Shown here: in pieces, positions 1 to 10,293 of the stretch
Position numbering within the stretch: the stretch's first letter is position 1
Layout of the letters: every line of letters starts with the position of its first letter
Translations under genes and position numbers: made by a program
Assembly (NCBI RefSeq): GCF_029210385.1
Contig: NZ_JARGDQ010000006.1
Location: 159,167-223,166 of the forward strand
Direction: 5' to 3'
Source of the DNA: Desulfurivibrio dismutans
Lineage (GTDB): Bacteria; Desulfobacterota; Desulfobulbia; Desulfobulbales; Desulfurivibrionaceae
DNA: 64,000 nt
The notes under the pieces: generated by a model
What the model saw: only the letters and a program-made list of their open reading frames with translations
The model's database searches: none
Told to the model about the DNA's origin: nothing

Positions 1-104
1 CAGTAATTGGCGACAATCGATATAACGGTCAGGAAAAGCAGGAACAAAAGTGGCAGCAAACGAAAATATTTACTGCCCAGGAATTTTTCAAATTTATCGG
101 TCAT
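1..104 (-). CDS. Partial membrane protein (N-terminus only)
   Basis: An open frame starts at an ATG at 104 and runs off the left edge of the window, giving about 34 residues. It begins with a short charged segment (MTDKFEKFLGSKYF) followed by a run of leucine, phenylalanine and valine residues typical of a first transmembrane helix or uncleaved signal anchor. It lies 76 bases downstream of the TPR protein on the same strand, so the two are probably co-transcribed. Too little is present to name a family. A cytochrome c biogenesis membrane protein would fit the TPR neighbour, but that is only a guess. Confidence 0.5.
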   Translation of the reverse strand, partial: MTDKFEKFLGSKYFRLLPLLFLLFLTVISIVANY

Positions 105-180
105 GCAAAGCCCGCCGCTCCCCTTTCCGGTATAAAAGCATCAAAACTTAAGCCTACACCAGAAAAAGGAGTTGGGCAAG

Positions 181-774
181 TTAGCGATTGCCTTCCAGAT
201 CCGCCACCATCTCCGCCACCAGGCGTCCGTTAGGAGCATAGGCCACCGGGTTGAGTTCTATCAGTTCAGACCAGACTTTCCTGGCCCCGGTCTGGTCGTC
301 AAAATCATGCAGCAACACCACCCCCATGTTAAAGCGGGCCGTTTCATGCCGCGGGTCAATCTCGATGGCCCGCTTAAAAGAGGCGATGGCCTGTTCCGGT
401 TGACCGTTACGGCGATGCATGACACCAAGGTCGGTGACCACGTCGGCATCGTCCGGATGCAACTCCAGGGATCGGCTATAGGCATTAATGGCCTTTTCAT
501 AATGATCGGTATCAAAATACAGATGCCCCAACTGGGTCCAGGCCTGCACGTTTTCCGGGTTGTCCGCCACCGCCTGTTCAAGGCTTTCCATCACCCGTTG
601 TTGCTCGGGAGTTAAGCCATTCTGGTGGGTCGCCAAAGAGGGGGCAACAGCGGGCATTTTGTAAATACTGAACCCAATACCGCCCAAAAAGCCAATGACC
701 AGGCAGGCAAAGGCGGTGAAAAACATCTTGTCCCGTCTGACCATTTTAGCAGCTGGTTTTTCCGGTTCGAACAT
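181..774 (-). CDS. Membrane-anchored TPR protein
   Basis: A 197-residue protein. Residues about 16-38 form one transmembrane helix after a positively charged start, so the rest probably faces the periplasm. From residue about 55 there are at least three tetratricopeptide repeats with the usual W/L/G/Y/A/P spacing (AWTQLGHLYFDTDHYEKAI, VVTDLGVMHRRNGQPEQAI, ARFNMGVVLL). TPR domains are protein-docking scaffolds; the layout resembles the NrfG/CcmI-type TPR proteins of cytochrome c maturation, but nothing specific confirms that. The ATG at 774 follows a good ribosome site (AGGAGA, 9 bases upstream). It is divergent from nadC and followed by the partial membrane protein. Confidence 0.75.
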   Translation of the reverse strand: MFEPEKPAAKMVRRDKMFFTAFACLVIGFLGGIGFSIYKMPAVAPSLATHQNGLTPEQQRVMESLEQAVADNPENVQAWTQLGHLYFDTDHYEKAINAYSRSLELHPDDADVVTDLGVMHRRNGQPEQAIASFKRAIEIDPRHETARFNMGVVLLHDFDDQTGARKVWSELIELNPVAYAPNGRLVAEMVADLEGNR

Positions 775-1027
775 CGCTTATTTCTCCTTGTTCTAAGTGT
801 CGCCTCCGTTATAATACTAAAACCAACAGACAGCAGCCCGGCCAAGACGAAAGAGCTGCCGGCCTGCTAATCCCGGCCCATCGGCAGCCACTAATTTTGA
901 TAAACTCGCAAAAAAACCACCAGAAGTGTTGGTCGGTAACACGGAAACAGGCAGTTATAAAGCGCTTCCAATCGGCGATGCGGTTTTTTGCAACGCCGAC
1001 AACTTTGACGGCAGAGGCATTACTATA

Positions 1028-1897
1028 ATGGAAAGAGACAGCCAAAACCACGGTTTGTTCAAAAATCCCGACCTGCATCACAGCCTGCGCACCTTTTTGG
1101 CTGAAGACCTGGGCCGGGGAGACATCACCGGAGAGGCGATTTTTCCCCCGAAAGCAATCGGCAACGCCGTGTTCATCGCCAAGGAGGCAATGGTATTGGC
1201 CGGGGTGGAACATTTGGCGCCGTTGGTTTTTCGAATGATCAACCGGGAAATCACCTGCCACCCCACCGCCGACGGCCAATGGGTTAAGTCGGGAGAAATC
1301 ATCCTGCATCTACATGGTCCGCTGCGGGATCTGCTGGCCGGTGAGCGGCTGGCCCTGAACCTGGCCCAGCGGCTGAGCGGTATTGCCACCCTCACCGCCG
1401 AGTTTGTCGCCGCCGTGGCCGCCTGGCCGGTAAAGATCATGGACACCCGCAAGACCACCCCCGGCCTGCGACGGCTGGAAAAATACGCCGTGCACGTGGG
1501 CGGCGGGGTCAACCACCGCTATAATCTCAACGACGGGATTTTGATCAAGGATAACCATATCGCGGCCGCCGGCTCCATCCGCCAGGCAGTGCAAAAAGTA
1601 CGGGATTACAACGGGCCGGGCAAGGAGGTTGAGGTGGAATGTGAAACCCTGGAACAGGTGACCGAGGCCCTGGCCGCCAAGGCGGAGATCATCATGCTGG
1701 ACAACATGGACCCGCCGATGATGCGCCGGGCGGTGGAGTTGATCAACGGCCGAGCAATCACCGAGGCCTCGGGCGGGGTGACGCTGAACAACGTTGGGGA
1801 AATCGCCGCCTGCGGGGTGGACCGCATTTCCATCGGCGCCCTCACCCACTCAGCACCGGCCAAAGACATCAGCATGGAAATGGTCAGCGGGCAGTAG
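1028..1897 (+). CDS. nadC: Nicotinate-nucleotide pyrophosphorylase (carboxylating)
   Basis: NadC converts quinolinate and PRPP to nicotinate mononucleotide in de novo NAD synthesis. The 289-residue product has the family landmarks: the N-terminal LAEDLGRGDIT motif, the ALNLAQRLSGIAT helix, the MDTRKTTPGLRRLEKYAVHVGG substrate-binding stretch, the IKDNHI motif, and C-terminal barrel motifs (VEVECETLEQ, IMLDNM, EASGGV). The open frame extends upstream to 926, but the ATG at 1028 gives the normal family length and has an AGAGG ribosome site about 11 bases before it. The last codons and the TAG stop (1895-1897) lie inside palindromic repeat PR1. It converges on mvhD. Confidence 0.95.
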   Translation: MERDSQNHGLFKNPDLHHSLRTFLAEDLGRGDITGEAIFPPKAIGNAVFIAKEAMVLAGVEHLAPLVFRMINREITCHPTADGQWVKSGEIILHLHGPLRDLLAGERLALNLAQRLSGIATLTAEFVAAVAAWPVKIMDTRKTTPGLRRLEKYAVHVGGGVNHRYNLNDGILIKDNHIAAAGSIRQAVQKVRDYNGPGKEVEVECETLEQVTEALAAKAEIIMLDNMDPPMMRRAVELINGRAITEASGGVTLNNVGEIAACGVDRISIGALTHSAPAKDISMEMVSGQ

Positions 1898-1989
1898 CAC
1901 CGCTGCTTGCGGCGATCAGCCCGGCTTGCGTACTGATGTACGCGGCGCCGGTCTGCTTGCCGCAATCTGCGGCACTACTGCCCGCTGAC
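1883..1989 (+). repeat. Palindromic repeat PR1 at the nadC stop codon
   Basis: About 107 bases that fold back on themselves: GTCAGCGGGCAGTAG at the left end pairs with CTACTGCCCGCTGAC at the right end. The centre carries the family hairpin GCGTAC-TGAT-GTACGC. The nadC stop codon is the TAG inside the left arm. Read in the nadC direction the core has the same polarity as the other 3'-end copies. Confidence 0.85.
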
Positions 1990-2077
1990 TTTCGTCTCGG
2001 CCGCCGCCCAGAGGGGGGGGCAAAGAGCAAGCAGCATGGGGCCTGGACGGGAGCCGTAAAACCCAACTGATCTGACT

Positions 2078-2683
2078 CTAACCGCCCAAAGCCGTTTTGA
2101 TGGGCTTTTCCAGCTTACCGGCAAAAACCTCGTCGATGTGTTCCTGGGTAAATATCCCATCCTTGCGTACCGTCTTGGTGGCGGTACCCATGGCCATGCG
2201 CAGCTTGCGGTCCTCGGCCATCCTGGTGGCCTGCTGCAGGCGTTTTTGCAGCTCTTCTTGATCAAACCCTTCGCTCTTGCCGATGGGACCGAGTTCTCTC
2301 GCCTTGGCGGTGAAATCGGTGATCAAGCGGACAAAGCGGGGCGCTTCGGCGGCAGAAGCCCACTGCAGACCGAACCGGTCGGGGTTGATCCCCACTTCCT
2401 GCAGGATCTTCTTGATCAGGAAACTTACTCCCATGGCATCGTAATTACCAACCTGGTAATGACATTCACCGAGTTGTCAGCCACCGGTGAAGATGCCGTC
2501 GGCCCCTTCGGCAAAGCCCCGGAAGACGAAGGCCGGGTCCAGCCGGCCGGTGCACATGATCCGGATGGTGCGCAGGTTGGGCGGATACTGGTAGCGCGAC
2601 ACCCCGGCCGAGTCGGCGGCGGCGTAGCAGCACCAGTTGCAGAGAAACCCCAGGATACGAGGGTTAAAATCCTCCTGAGCCAT
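2078..2683 (-). CDS. mvhD: MvhD/VhuD-type electron-transfer subunit, selenoprotein
   Basis: A 201-residue MvhD-family [2Fe-2S] protein, which passes electrons between a hydrogenase or formate dehydrogenase and HdrA in flavin-based bifurcating complexes. N-terminal cysteines (C15, C18, C19, C44) and the CHY..GNYDAM motif match the family. An in-frame TGA at 2477-2479 sits after DGIFTGG, exactly where homologues carry the conserved Cys of GGC....CHY, and reading resumes in the same frame (U69-QLGECHY). Selenocysteine is therefore the best reading, as known for VhuD of methanogens. The start at 2683 (MAQEDF) has an AGGGG site. Last gene of the operon, directly downstream of hdrA. A simple annotation would wrongly split this into two genes. 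Confidence 0.88.
2444..2460 (-). promoter_or_regulatory. Candidate bacterial SECIS hairpin of mvhD
   Basis: On the minus strand, starting 16 bases after the TGA codon, ATTACC-AGGTT-GGTAAT forms a perfect 6-bp stem with a five-base loop containing GGU. Position and loop resemble the E. coli fdhF SECIS element that recruits SelB. No structure prediction was run; pairing was read by eye. Confidence 0.65.
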
Positions 2684-2756
2684 ATCTTTTCCCCTTATTA
2701 AATTGCTCTTAGTTCTTTTTAAGTTCAATCAGCCGCCACAACGGCCGGCGACAAGT

Positions 2757-5700
2757 TTATTGCTGCCCGAAGGCGGTGATCTGGGCGGTGATCTGCTCGT
2801 CGGTGAAACCGCCCATGGAGATGGCAAAGACCGGGCAGTGGGCGGCGCAGATGCCGCAACCCTTGCAGGAGGCGGTGACCGTCTCGGCCTTGCGCTTGTT
2901 GTTTTCATCCTTGTGCATGCGGATGGCCTGATAGGGGCAGAGCGCTTCGCACAGGCCGCAACCGATACAGGCACTCTGGTCGACGCTGGAAACTGTCGGT
3001 TCCACCGAGACATAGCCCTTGACCAGGGGAATGGCCGCCTTGGCCGCCGCCGCCTGGGCCTGAACGATAATCTCCTCCACCGGCTGCGGCGAGTGAGCCA
3101 GGCCGCAGACATAGGCCCCGGAAACCGGCAGTTCCACCGGCCGCAGCTTGACGTGGGCCTCGAGGTAAAACTTGTCCTCGTTGACCGACACCTTCAGCAG
3201 GCGGCTCAAGGTGGCGGTATCATCGGGCACGATGCCGGTGCTCAACACCAGCAGGTCTGGGCTCAGGTTCACCTCCTCGCGCAGGAGAGGGTCGTAAAAG
3301 CCGACCTTGGGGGCCTTGCCGCCGGCGGTAAGCCGGGGTTTATTGTCCATGCTGTAGGGGATAAAAAGTACTCCCTGTTCGCGGGCCCGGCGGTAGTAAT
3401 CCTCGGCGTAACCGTAGGTGCGCAGATCGCGGTAGAGCACAATCACCTGGGACTCCGGATTGATCTCCTTTATTTTAAGGGCGTTTTTCACTGCGTCATT
3501 GCAGCAGTTTTTGCTGCAGTAACCCAGGTCGTCGCCCCGGCTGCCGGCGCACTGGATCATCACCACCGAGCCGGGGGCCCGGTTCTTGGCCTTACCGGCC
3601 AAGCGCTGTTCCAGCTCCCGCTGGGTAACGACCTTGGCGGAGTATTTCACCGGGCTGTCCAGCACCTTTTCCGGCCGGTGTTCGCGGCCGCCGGTGGCCA
3701 CCACCACCACCCCGTGATCGATGGTGCTCTCCTGACCCTTACCTTTACGGCTTTTAAGCTGGGAGGAAAAATTGCCCACGTAACCGTTGAGCTGTACCAG
3801 TTCAGTGTCGGTAAACACCTTGATATTTTTGTGCTTGTTGACCTGGTCGATCAGCCCCTTGAGGGTCTTGGCCACTTCCTCGCCCCGCAGGGTGTAGCGG
3901 GCCTCCTGCAGGTGGCCGCCCAACTGGGCCTCCTTTTCCACCAGGGCGGTGGCATAACCCTGCTCGGCCAGGTTAAGGGCCGCAGTCAGGCCGGCAATAC
4001 CACCGCCCAGCACCAGGGCCTTGTCGATCACCGGCACCGTCTGCTCGGGCAGCGGCTTGATGTGGCGGGCCTTGGCAATGCCCATGCGGACCAGGTCCTT
4101 GGACTTGCTGGTGGCCGCCGCCGGCTCGTTGGCATGGACCCAGGAACACTGGTCGCGGATATTGACCATCTCGATCAGACAACGGTTCAGGCCGGCATCC
4201 TTGAGGGTCTCCTGGAACAGGGGCTCATGGGTGCGGGGTGAACAGGCGGCGATCACCACCCGGTTGAGGTTGTGTTCCTTGATCTTCTGCTTCAACACCT
4301 CCTGGGCGTCCTGGGAGCAGCTGTAGAGGCTCTGGGCGTGGTAGACCACCCCTTCCATGCCTTCAACGTATTGATCAACGTCGGGCACATCCACCACCCC
4401 GGCGATATTGACCCCGCAGTGGCAGACAAAGACCCCAATACGAACTTCATCATCGTCGGTCAGTTGCTGTTCATCGGGGTAACTCTTGACCACGTACCCC
4501 TTGCCCCGGTCCTTCTTGGTCAGGGCCGAGACCAGGCCGGCGGCGGCGCTGGACTGGGTGACACTTTCGGGAATGTCCTTGGGCCCCTGGAAGGCGCCGG
4601 CCACCAGCACCCCCTCCTGGCTGCTCTGCAGAGGAGCAAAGGTGGAGGTCCGGCAGAAGTTGTAGTCGTTGAGCGCAAAGCCGGCACTGTCGGCCAGATT
4701 GGCGGCATCGGCGGGGGAATCCAGCCCCACCGAGAGCACCACCATATCGTAGGCTTCGAAATAATGGCTGCCATCCATGGTGGCGAAGGTCAGCTTGAGC
4801 TGGTTTCCCCAAGGCATGACATCGGCCACCCGGGCGCGGACAAACTTGATCCCCATGGCCTCGGCCCGGGCCCGGGCGGCGTCGAAGCCTTTGCCCTGGG
4901 TGCGCATGTCCATGTAATAGATGGTGATTGCAATTTCCGGCTCATGCTCCTTGGCCACCATGGCCTCCTTGATGGCGTACATGCAGCACACCGAGGAGCA
5001 ATAGCCGTTGTCGCAGCCCAGGTCGCGGGAACCCACGCACTGGATAAAGGCCAGATTCTTGGGGTGTTGGCGATCGGAGAGCCGCAGCAACTCGCCCTCG
5101 AAGGGGCCGGAGGCGCAGAGCAGCCGCTCGAACTCCAGGCTGGTGACCACGTCCGGGTGCTTGCCGTAGCTGTATTTGTCAAGCGCGCTGTCGGGCACCC
5201 GGCCAAAGCCCGGCGCCATCACCACCGCCCCGACCTTGAGATCCATCTCTTCGGGCTGCTGGTCGAAATCAATGGCCCGGGCCTGGCAGGCCGAGACGCA
5301 GATCTTGCAGGTGCCGTGCTTGAGGTGCAGGCAGGCCTCGGGATCGATAAAGTAGCTGGCCGGCACCGCCTGGGGGTAATCGATATGGATGGGCCGGGTC
5401 AGCGCCAGCCCCTCGTTGTAGCCGTCCACCAGGTGGCGGGGGCAGTACTGGGTGCACATGCCGCAGGCAGTGCACTTGTCGTGGTCGATATACCGTGGCC
5501 GTACCCGCAGCTTGGCGGTGAAGTCGCCCGGCTTGCCGGAGAGCTTGAGGAAATCGGTATTGCTCAGAATCTTTATGTTGGGAGACCGACCGGCCTCCAC
5601 CAATTTTGGCGCCAGGATTCAGAGCGAGCAGTCGTTGGTGGGGAAGGTCTTGTCCAGCATGGCCATGGCCCCGCCGATGGCGGCCGCCTTCTCCACCAGG

Positions 5701-5807
5701 TAGACGTAGTAGCCCAACTCGGTGAGGTCGAGGGCGGCCTGCACCCCGGCCACCCCGCCGCCGACCACCATCACGGCGCCCGCCTTTTTCGTCATTGCTT
5801 TGGTCAT
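2757..5807 (-). CDS. hdrA: HdrA-like flavoprotein with duplicated core, selenoprotein
   Basis: A 1016-residue HdrA homologue, the FAD subunit that bifurcates electrons in heterodisulfide-reductase complexes. It holds two HdrA-type cores in tandem. Copy one: FAD motif at residues 16-21, Sec63, ferredoxin motifs [12 protein letters not shown] (C112 onward) and [12 protein letters not shown], and a CVGSRD...CC motif. Copy two: a CHCG motif, the [12 protein letters not shown] signature, a second FAD motif (GGGIAG, near residue 600) and [10 protein letters not shown]. Two [4Fe-4S] ferredoxin motifs close the protein. A TGA at 5619-5621 falls after TNDCSL, where HdrA proteins have the Cys of CSxCIxxPK, and the frame continues UILAPK. 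Sec in HdrA is known from methanogens. The ATG at 5807 follows AGGAGC. No hdrB or hdrC is adjacent. Confidence 0.9.
5582..5597 (-). promoter_or_regulatory. Candidate bacterial SECIS hairpin of hdrA
   Basis: On the minus strand GAGGCC-GGTC-GGTCTC forms a 6-bp stem (one G-U pair) with a GGUC loop, about 22 bases after the hdrA TGA codon. A flanking TTGG/CCAA pair could lengthen it. The GGUC loop resembles the apical loop of the E. coli fdhF SECIS. Read by eye only. Confidence 0.62.
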
Positions 5808-5883
5808 CTGATATTGCTCCTGATCGTGGTAATTGATCTGAGTTCTATTATTTGTTTTTGTCGTGTTGCCTTAATAAAGTTTC

Positions 5884-5993
5884 GCTAACTGCCCAGTAGT
5901 GCCGCAGGTTGCGGCAAGCGGCCCGGCGAAGCGTGCCCCAGGCACGTGAGCTGGGCCGATCGCCGCAACATGTGATGCTAATGGGCAGTTAGC
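5884..5993 (-). repeat. Palindromic repeat PR2 at the fdhA stop codon
   Basis: Outer arms GCTAACTGCCCA and TGGGCAGTTAGC are fully complementary. The centre is a diverged family hairpin (GCGTGC-CCCA-GGCACG). The fdhA TAG stop (5978-5980) lies inside the arm, so the last codons of fdhA are repeat sequence. The outer-arm sequence differs completely from PR4 or PR8, yet pairing is kept. Confidence 0.83.
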
Positions 5994-8900
5994 ACTTCTA
6001 CTCTTATGGCGCAGAGCTTGTACTCCGGCGTCCGGGACAGTCGATCCAGGGCGTCCAGGGTCAGGGCATTGACCGGGGTTTCCGCGAAGTTGTAAGGCGC
6101 CGAAATGGTCCCCTCCTGGGTGCGCTCGCTGATCCTGGCCCGGATATCTACCGTTCCCCGCCGCGAGGTCAACCGCAGCATCACCCCGTCTTTGATACCC
6201 AGCCGCTGGGCATCGTTGGGATGCACCTCGGCCAGGGCCTCGGGCGCGATCACGTCGATGGCCTTGGTCTTGCCGGTCATGCTGCTGAAGTTGTAGCGGG
6301 CGTATTCCCGGATGGTGGTAAAGAGCAGCGGGTATTCGCCGTCCACCGGCTCCTGGGGAGCAAGGTAGTTCTCCGGCACGAACAGCCCCCGGCCGCGGGT
6401 AAATGTTTCCTTGTGCAGCACCGGGGTGCCGGGATGATCCTCGCTGGGCACCGGCCACTGCAGGCCCTCCTGTTCCAGCCGGGCGTAGCTGATACCCTTG
6501 TACTGGGGCAGCAGCTGGCGGACCTCTTCAAAGACCTCCTCGGCTGAAGAGTAGCGCATCTCATAGCCCATGCGAGCGGCCAGCTCGGAGAAGATCATCC
6601 AGTCCGGCCTGGCCTCGCCCGGCGGTTCCACCGCCTTGCGCACCCGCTGGACCCGCCGTTCGGTGCAGGTGAAGGTGCCGTCCTTTTCGGCAAAACAGGC
6701 GGCGGGGAAGACCACATCGGCCATCTTGGCGGTATCGGTGAGGAAGATATCCTGCACCACCAGGAAGTTGACCTCTTCCAAGGCCTCCCGGACGTGGTTG
6801 ATGTTGGTGTCGGCCAGCACCGGGTCCTCGCCGAAGACGTAGAGGGCCCGGATTTCTCCCTTGAGGATATTCTCCCACACCTCGGTGGCCGGTTTACCGG
6901 GCCGCCGGGGCAGTTTCACCTTCCACAGCTTTTCATACTGGTCAAAGAGCTCGTCGTTGCTGAGTCCCCCGTAGCCGGGCAGGGTGTTGAACAGGGCCCC
7001 CATGTCGCAGGCGCCCTGGACGTTGTTCTGGCCCCGCAGGGGGTTGCAGCCCCCCCCTTCCACCCCGACCTTGCCGCAAAGCAGGGCCAGGTTGGAGATG
7101 GACTTGACCCGGTCGGTGCCGGTGGCGTAGTGGGTGATCCCCATGCCGTGGTAAGTGGCGTGCCGCCCGGGAGCGGCGTACAGGCGGGCAACCTGGCGGA
7201 TCTGCTCCGGGGTTACCCCGCAGATGGGCGCTATCTCCTCGGGGGGATATTTTTCCACCACCCGCACCAGTTCATCGAAATCTTCGGTGCGGTCCTCGAC
7301 AAACTTCCGGTCCCACAGCTCCTCCTTGATGATCACCTGCATGATCGAGTTGAGCAGGGCCACGTCGGTACCCGGCTGAATGGACAGCCAAAGGTCGGCC
7401 CGCTCGGCAAAGGCGGTCTTGCGCGGGTCGATGACGATCATCTTGGCCCCCCGGTCCAGGGCCTGATGGATGCGCAGGCCGATGGTGGGATGGCTGGTAT
7501 CCGGGTTGCTGCCGATCATCAAAAAGAGATCGGTCTTGGTGGTATCGGCGATGCAATTGGTCATTGCGCCGCTGCCCAGGGTGATGGCCAGACTGGCCAC
7601 CGTGGGAGCGTGTCAGAGGCGGGCACAGTGATCGATATTGTTGGTGCCGATCGCGGTCCGCATGAACTTCTGCATCAGGAAGTTTTCTTCGTTGGTGGCC
7701 CGGGCGCAGGAAAAACCGGCGATGGCATCGGGGCCGTACATGGCCTTGATGTCAAAAAAACGTTTGGCGGTGTAGCTGAGCGCCTCGTCCCAGGAGCATT
7801 CCACCAATTGACCGCCCTGGCGGATCAGGGGCTTGGTCAGCCGGTCAGGATGTTGCACGAAGTGGAAGCCGAAGCGGCCCTTAACACACAGCGCCCCGTA
7901 GTTGGGGGCCAGATCGGGGTCGGCGGTGACCTCGATGATGGTGTCGCCCTTGACCTTGAGGTTCATCTGGCAGCCCGCCCCGCAGTAGGGGCAGGTGGTA
8001 CGCACCAGGCGGGTTTCCTCGCCCACGATGGGGATGATCTGGTCTTTCTTGTTCAGGGCCCCGGTGGAACAGTTATCGACACACTTACCGCAGGAGACGC
8101 AATGCTCCATGAAGGTCAGGGAGATATTTTGCGCCCGGCCCCGGTCGTCGAAGGATTCGGCCCGCAGGTCGATGGCCCGGTATTCGCAGGAGTTGGCGCA
8201 GTTGCGGCAGTAGATGCACTTGTTGAGATCAACGGTGATGGTGGGGTGATCTTCTCGGCGCTGGTAGGTGGGCTTGCTGCCCATGCCGGTCTTGTTGGGA
8301 TCCACCCCGTGTTCGATGGCCAGCCGTTTAAGGTCGCAACGGTCAAAGGCGTTGCAGCCGCAGGAGAGGCAGCGTTCGGCCTCGTTTTTGGCCATCTGTT
8401 CGGAAAAACCCAAAGAGACCTCGTTGAAATCCTGCACCGCCCGTTCCGGGGGTCGGGCGGGCATCTTTTCCCGCAGTTTGACCCGGATGCCTTCGAAGTT
8501 GGCCAGGTCCACCTGCTCGAAACTCTTGCCCCGGCTGAAGTTGAAGCGGCTTTCGGCCGGTTCCTTGGGCAGGCCCAGCAGTTGGGCGTGGATGTTATCC
8601 GCCGCCCGACGGGCCGCCACCACCGACTGGATCACCGAGCGGGGACCGTTGGTGGCATCGCCGGCGGCGTAAATCCCTTCCAGGTTGGTCTGAAAGTTAC
8701 GGGGGTTGGACTTGATGTTGTTTTTCGGGGTCAGCTCCAGCTGTTCTTCCAGGCTGCCACCCTTGAAGGTGCCGTCGCAGGCCGACTGGCCGGTGGCCAC
8801 CACCACCGTGTCCACCGCCAGGTGGATGCTGGTGCCGGGCACTGCCTCGGGGTAACGGATGCCCTTGGCATCGGGCTCACCCAGCTTCATGCGGATCAGT

Positions 8901-10096
8901 TCCACGTCCAGTCCGCCACCCTCGGCGGCCTTGACCTTGATGGGCGATGCCATGAGCAGAAACTGCACCCCTTCAGTCTCGGCCTCTCGAATATTGCGCT
9001 GGTTGGCGGGCATTTCGGTCTTGGCCCGGGGATAGACCACGGTGACCTCTTCAGCGCCGCGCCGCAACAGGGAACGGGCCGCCTCCATGGCAGTGTTGCC
9101 GCCGCCGATCACCGCCGCCCGCTTGCCGTAATCGGCAGGACTCCCTTCGTTGACCTGGCGCAGCAGCTTCAGGGCGGGAATAACTCCGGGCAGAGCGCCG
9201 CCGTCGATGTTCAGGGGCTCATCATAATTGGCTCCCACGGTCAGCAGGATGGCCCCGAAACCCTGCTGCTGCAGGCTTTCCAGGGTAAAATCACGTCCCC
9301 AGCGCTGACCCAGGCGCACCGAAATACCCAGGCGCAGGATGGTGCTGATTTCATAATCCAGCACATTATCGGGAATCTTGTAACGGGGTAGCCCGTAACG
9401 GAGCATGCCGCCCAGCTTGGGGGCCGCTTCAAAAACCGTCACGTCATGGCCCTTCCGGGCCAGGTAGTAAGCCCCGGTCAGGCCGGAGGGGCCGCCGCCG
9501 ATGATCGCCACCTTCTTGCCGGTGGGCGAGTCGGCTTTAAGTTTGAGATCAACCTTGTTGGTCATGCACCAGTCGGCGACAAAGCGCTTGAGGTGGTTGA
9601 TGGAAACCGGATCATCCACCAGCAGCCGGCGGCAACGGGTTTCGCAAAAGCGGGGACAGACCCGGCCGACGGAAAAGGGAAAGGGGTTGCGCTCCATCAC
9701 CAGGCGCACCGCCTCCGCGTACTGACCCTTGGCCACATGGGCGATGTAACCCTGGACATTGATCTGGCCGGGACAGGTCAGGTTGCAGGGCGCCTTACAG
9801 TCGCCGAAGTGTGTCTCGGCCAGCACCGCCAGCCGCTCCTTACGGTGCGCCACCAGCTCCTTGCTCTCGGTGTCGACCTCCATACCGGCAGCCACCGGGG
9901 TGGCACAGGCCCGCACCGGTTCAGCCAAACCGGCCACTTCCACCCGGCACAGCTCGCAGGGCACCTCCGAGGATTTCCCCTCCACGGAACAAAGGGTGGG
10001 AATATGAATACCGGCGGCCTTGGCGGCGGCCAGGATGGTACTCCCCTCCCCCGCCGTCACCGCCCGCCCGTTGATCTGCAAATTAATTTCACTCAT
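5978..10096 (-). CDS. fdhA: NAD(P)H-linked formate dehydrogenase, GltD-like/molybdopterin fusion, selenoprotein
   Basis: A 1372-residue fusion that oxidises formate or reduces CO2 at a Mo/W-bis-pterin site. Domain order: a [2Fe-2S] ferredoxin (C36, C47, C50, C64), a GltD-type cluster region (C100, C104, C108), an FAD site (GGGPSG near 199) and NAD(P) site (GGGNTA), two [4Fe-4S] motifs (CIYCRNCANSC, CVSCGKCVDNC), then the molybdopterin oxidoreductase beginning CPYCGAGC. A TGA at 7613-7615 follows NIDHCARL and is read as Sec828 (U-HAPTVASL), the Mo/W ligand of FdhF-type enzymes. The frame is unbroken across it. It sits between acsC and hdrA, so it probably supplies formate to fhs and exchanges electrons with HdrA/MvhD. 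The ribosome site before 10096 is weak. Confidence 0.92.
7583..7601 (-). promoter_or_regulatory. Candidate bacterial SECIS hairpin of fdhA
   Basis: On the minus strand GGTGGCC-AGTCT-GGCCATC forms a 7-bp stem (one G-U pair) with a five-base loop, 11 bases after the fdhA TGA codon. Spacing matches the known fdhF-type SECIS. Read by eye only. Confidence 0.65.
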
Positions 10097-10185
10097 GATA
10101 GGTCGCCAATATGCTCAATAGGGTTGCAAGCAAGTTCTAATAAAAAAGCTCAAAGTTATAACCCGGCCCTCCCGCCAAACAGGAG

Positions 10186-10293
10186 GTAAATGTTCAGCAG
10201 TGCTGCAGATTCGGGCAAGCGGTCCGGCGCCGCGTACCCCAGGTACGCAAGCCGGGCCGATCGCCCGAAGATGCGGTACTGCTGGACATTTAC
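10186..10293 (-). repeat. Palindromic repeat PR3 abutting the acsC stop codon
   Basis: Arms GTAAATGTTCAGCAGT and ACTGCTGGACATTTAC pair with one mismatch. The core has GCGTAC-CCCA-GGTACGC. The acsC TAG stop (10293-10295) touches the repeat edge. It fills most of the gap between acsC and fdhA. Confidence 0.85.

Noticed and set aside
2703..9391. Long plus-strand open frames (for example 2703-4241, 4272-5888, 6794-9391)
   Set aside because: They lie entirely opposite well-supported genes, are rich in Gly, His, Leu and Val as expected of antisense of GC-rich coding DNA, and show no domain.
2078..10096. Three genes that look broken by in-frame TGA codons (pseudogenes or sequencing errors)
   Set aside because: Each TGA falls exactly on a family Cys/Sec position, the frame continues without shift, hairpins follow each one, and all three families have known selenoprotein members.
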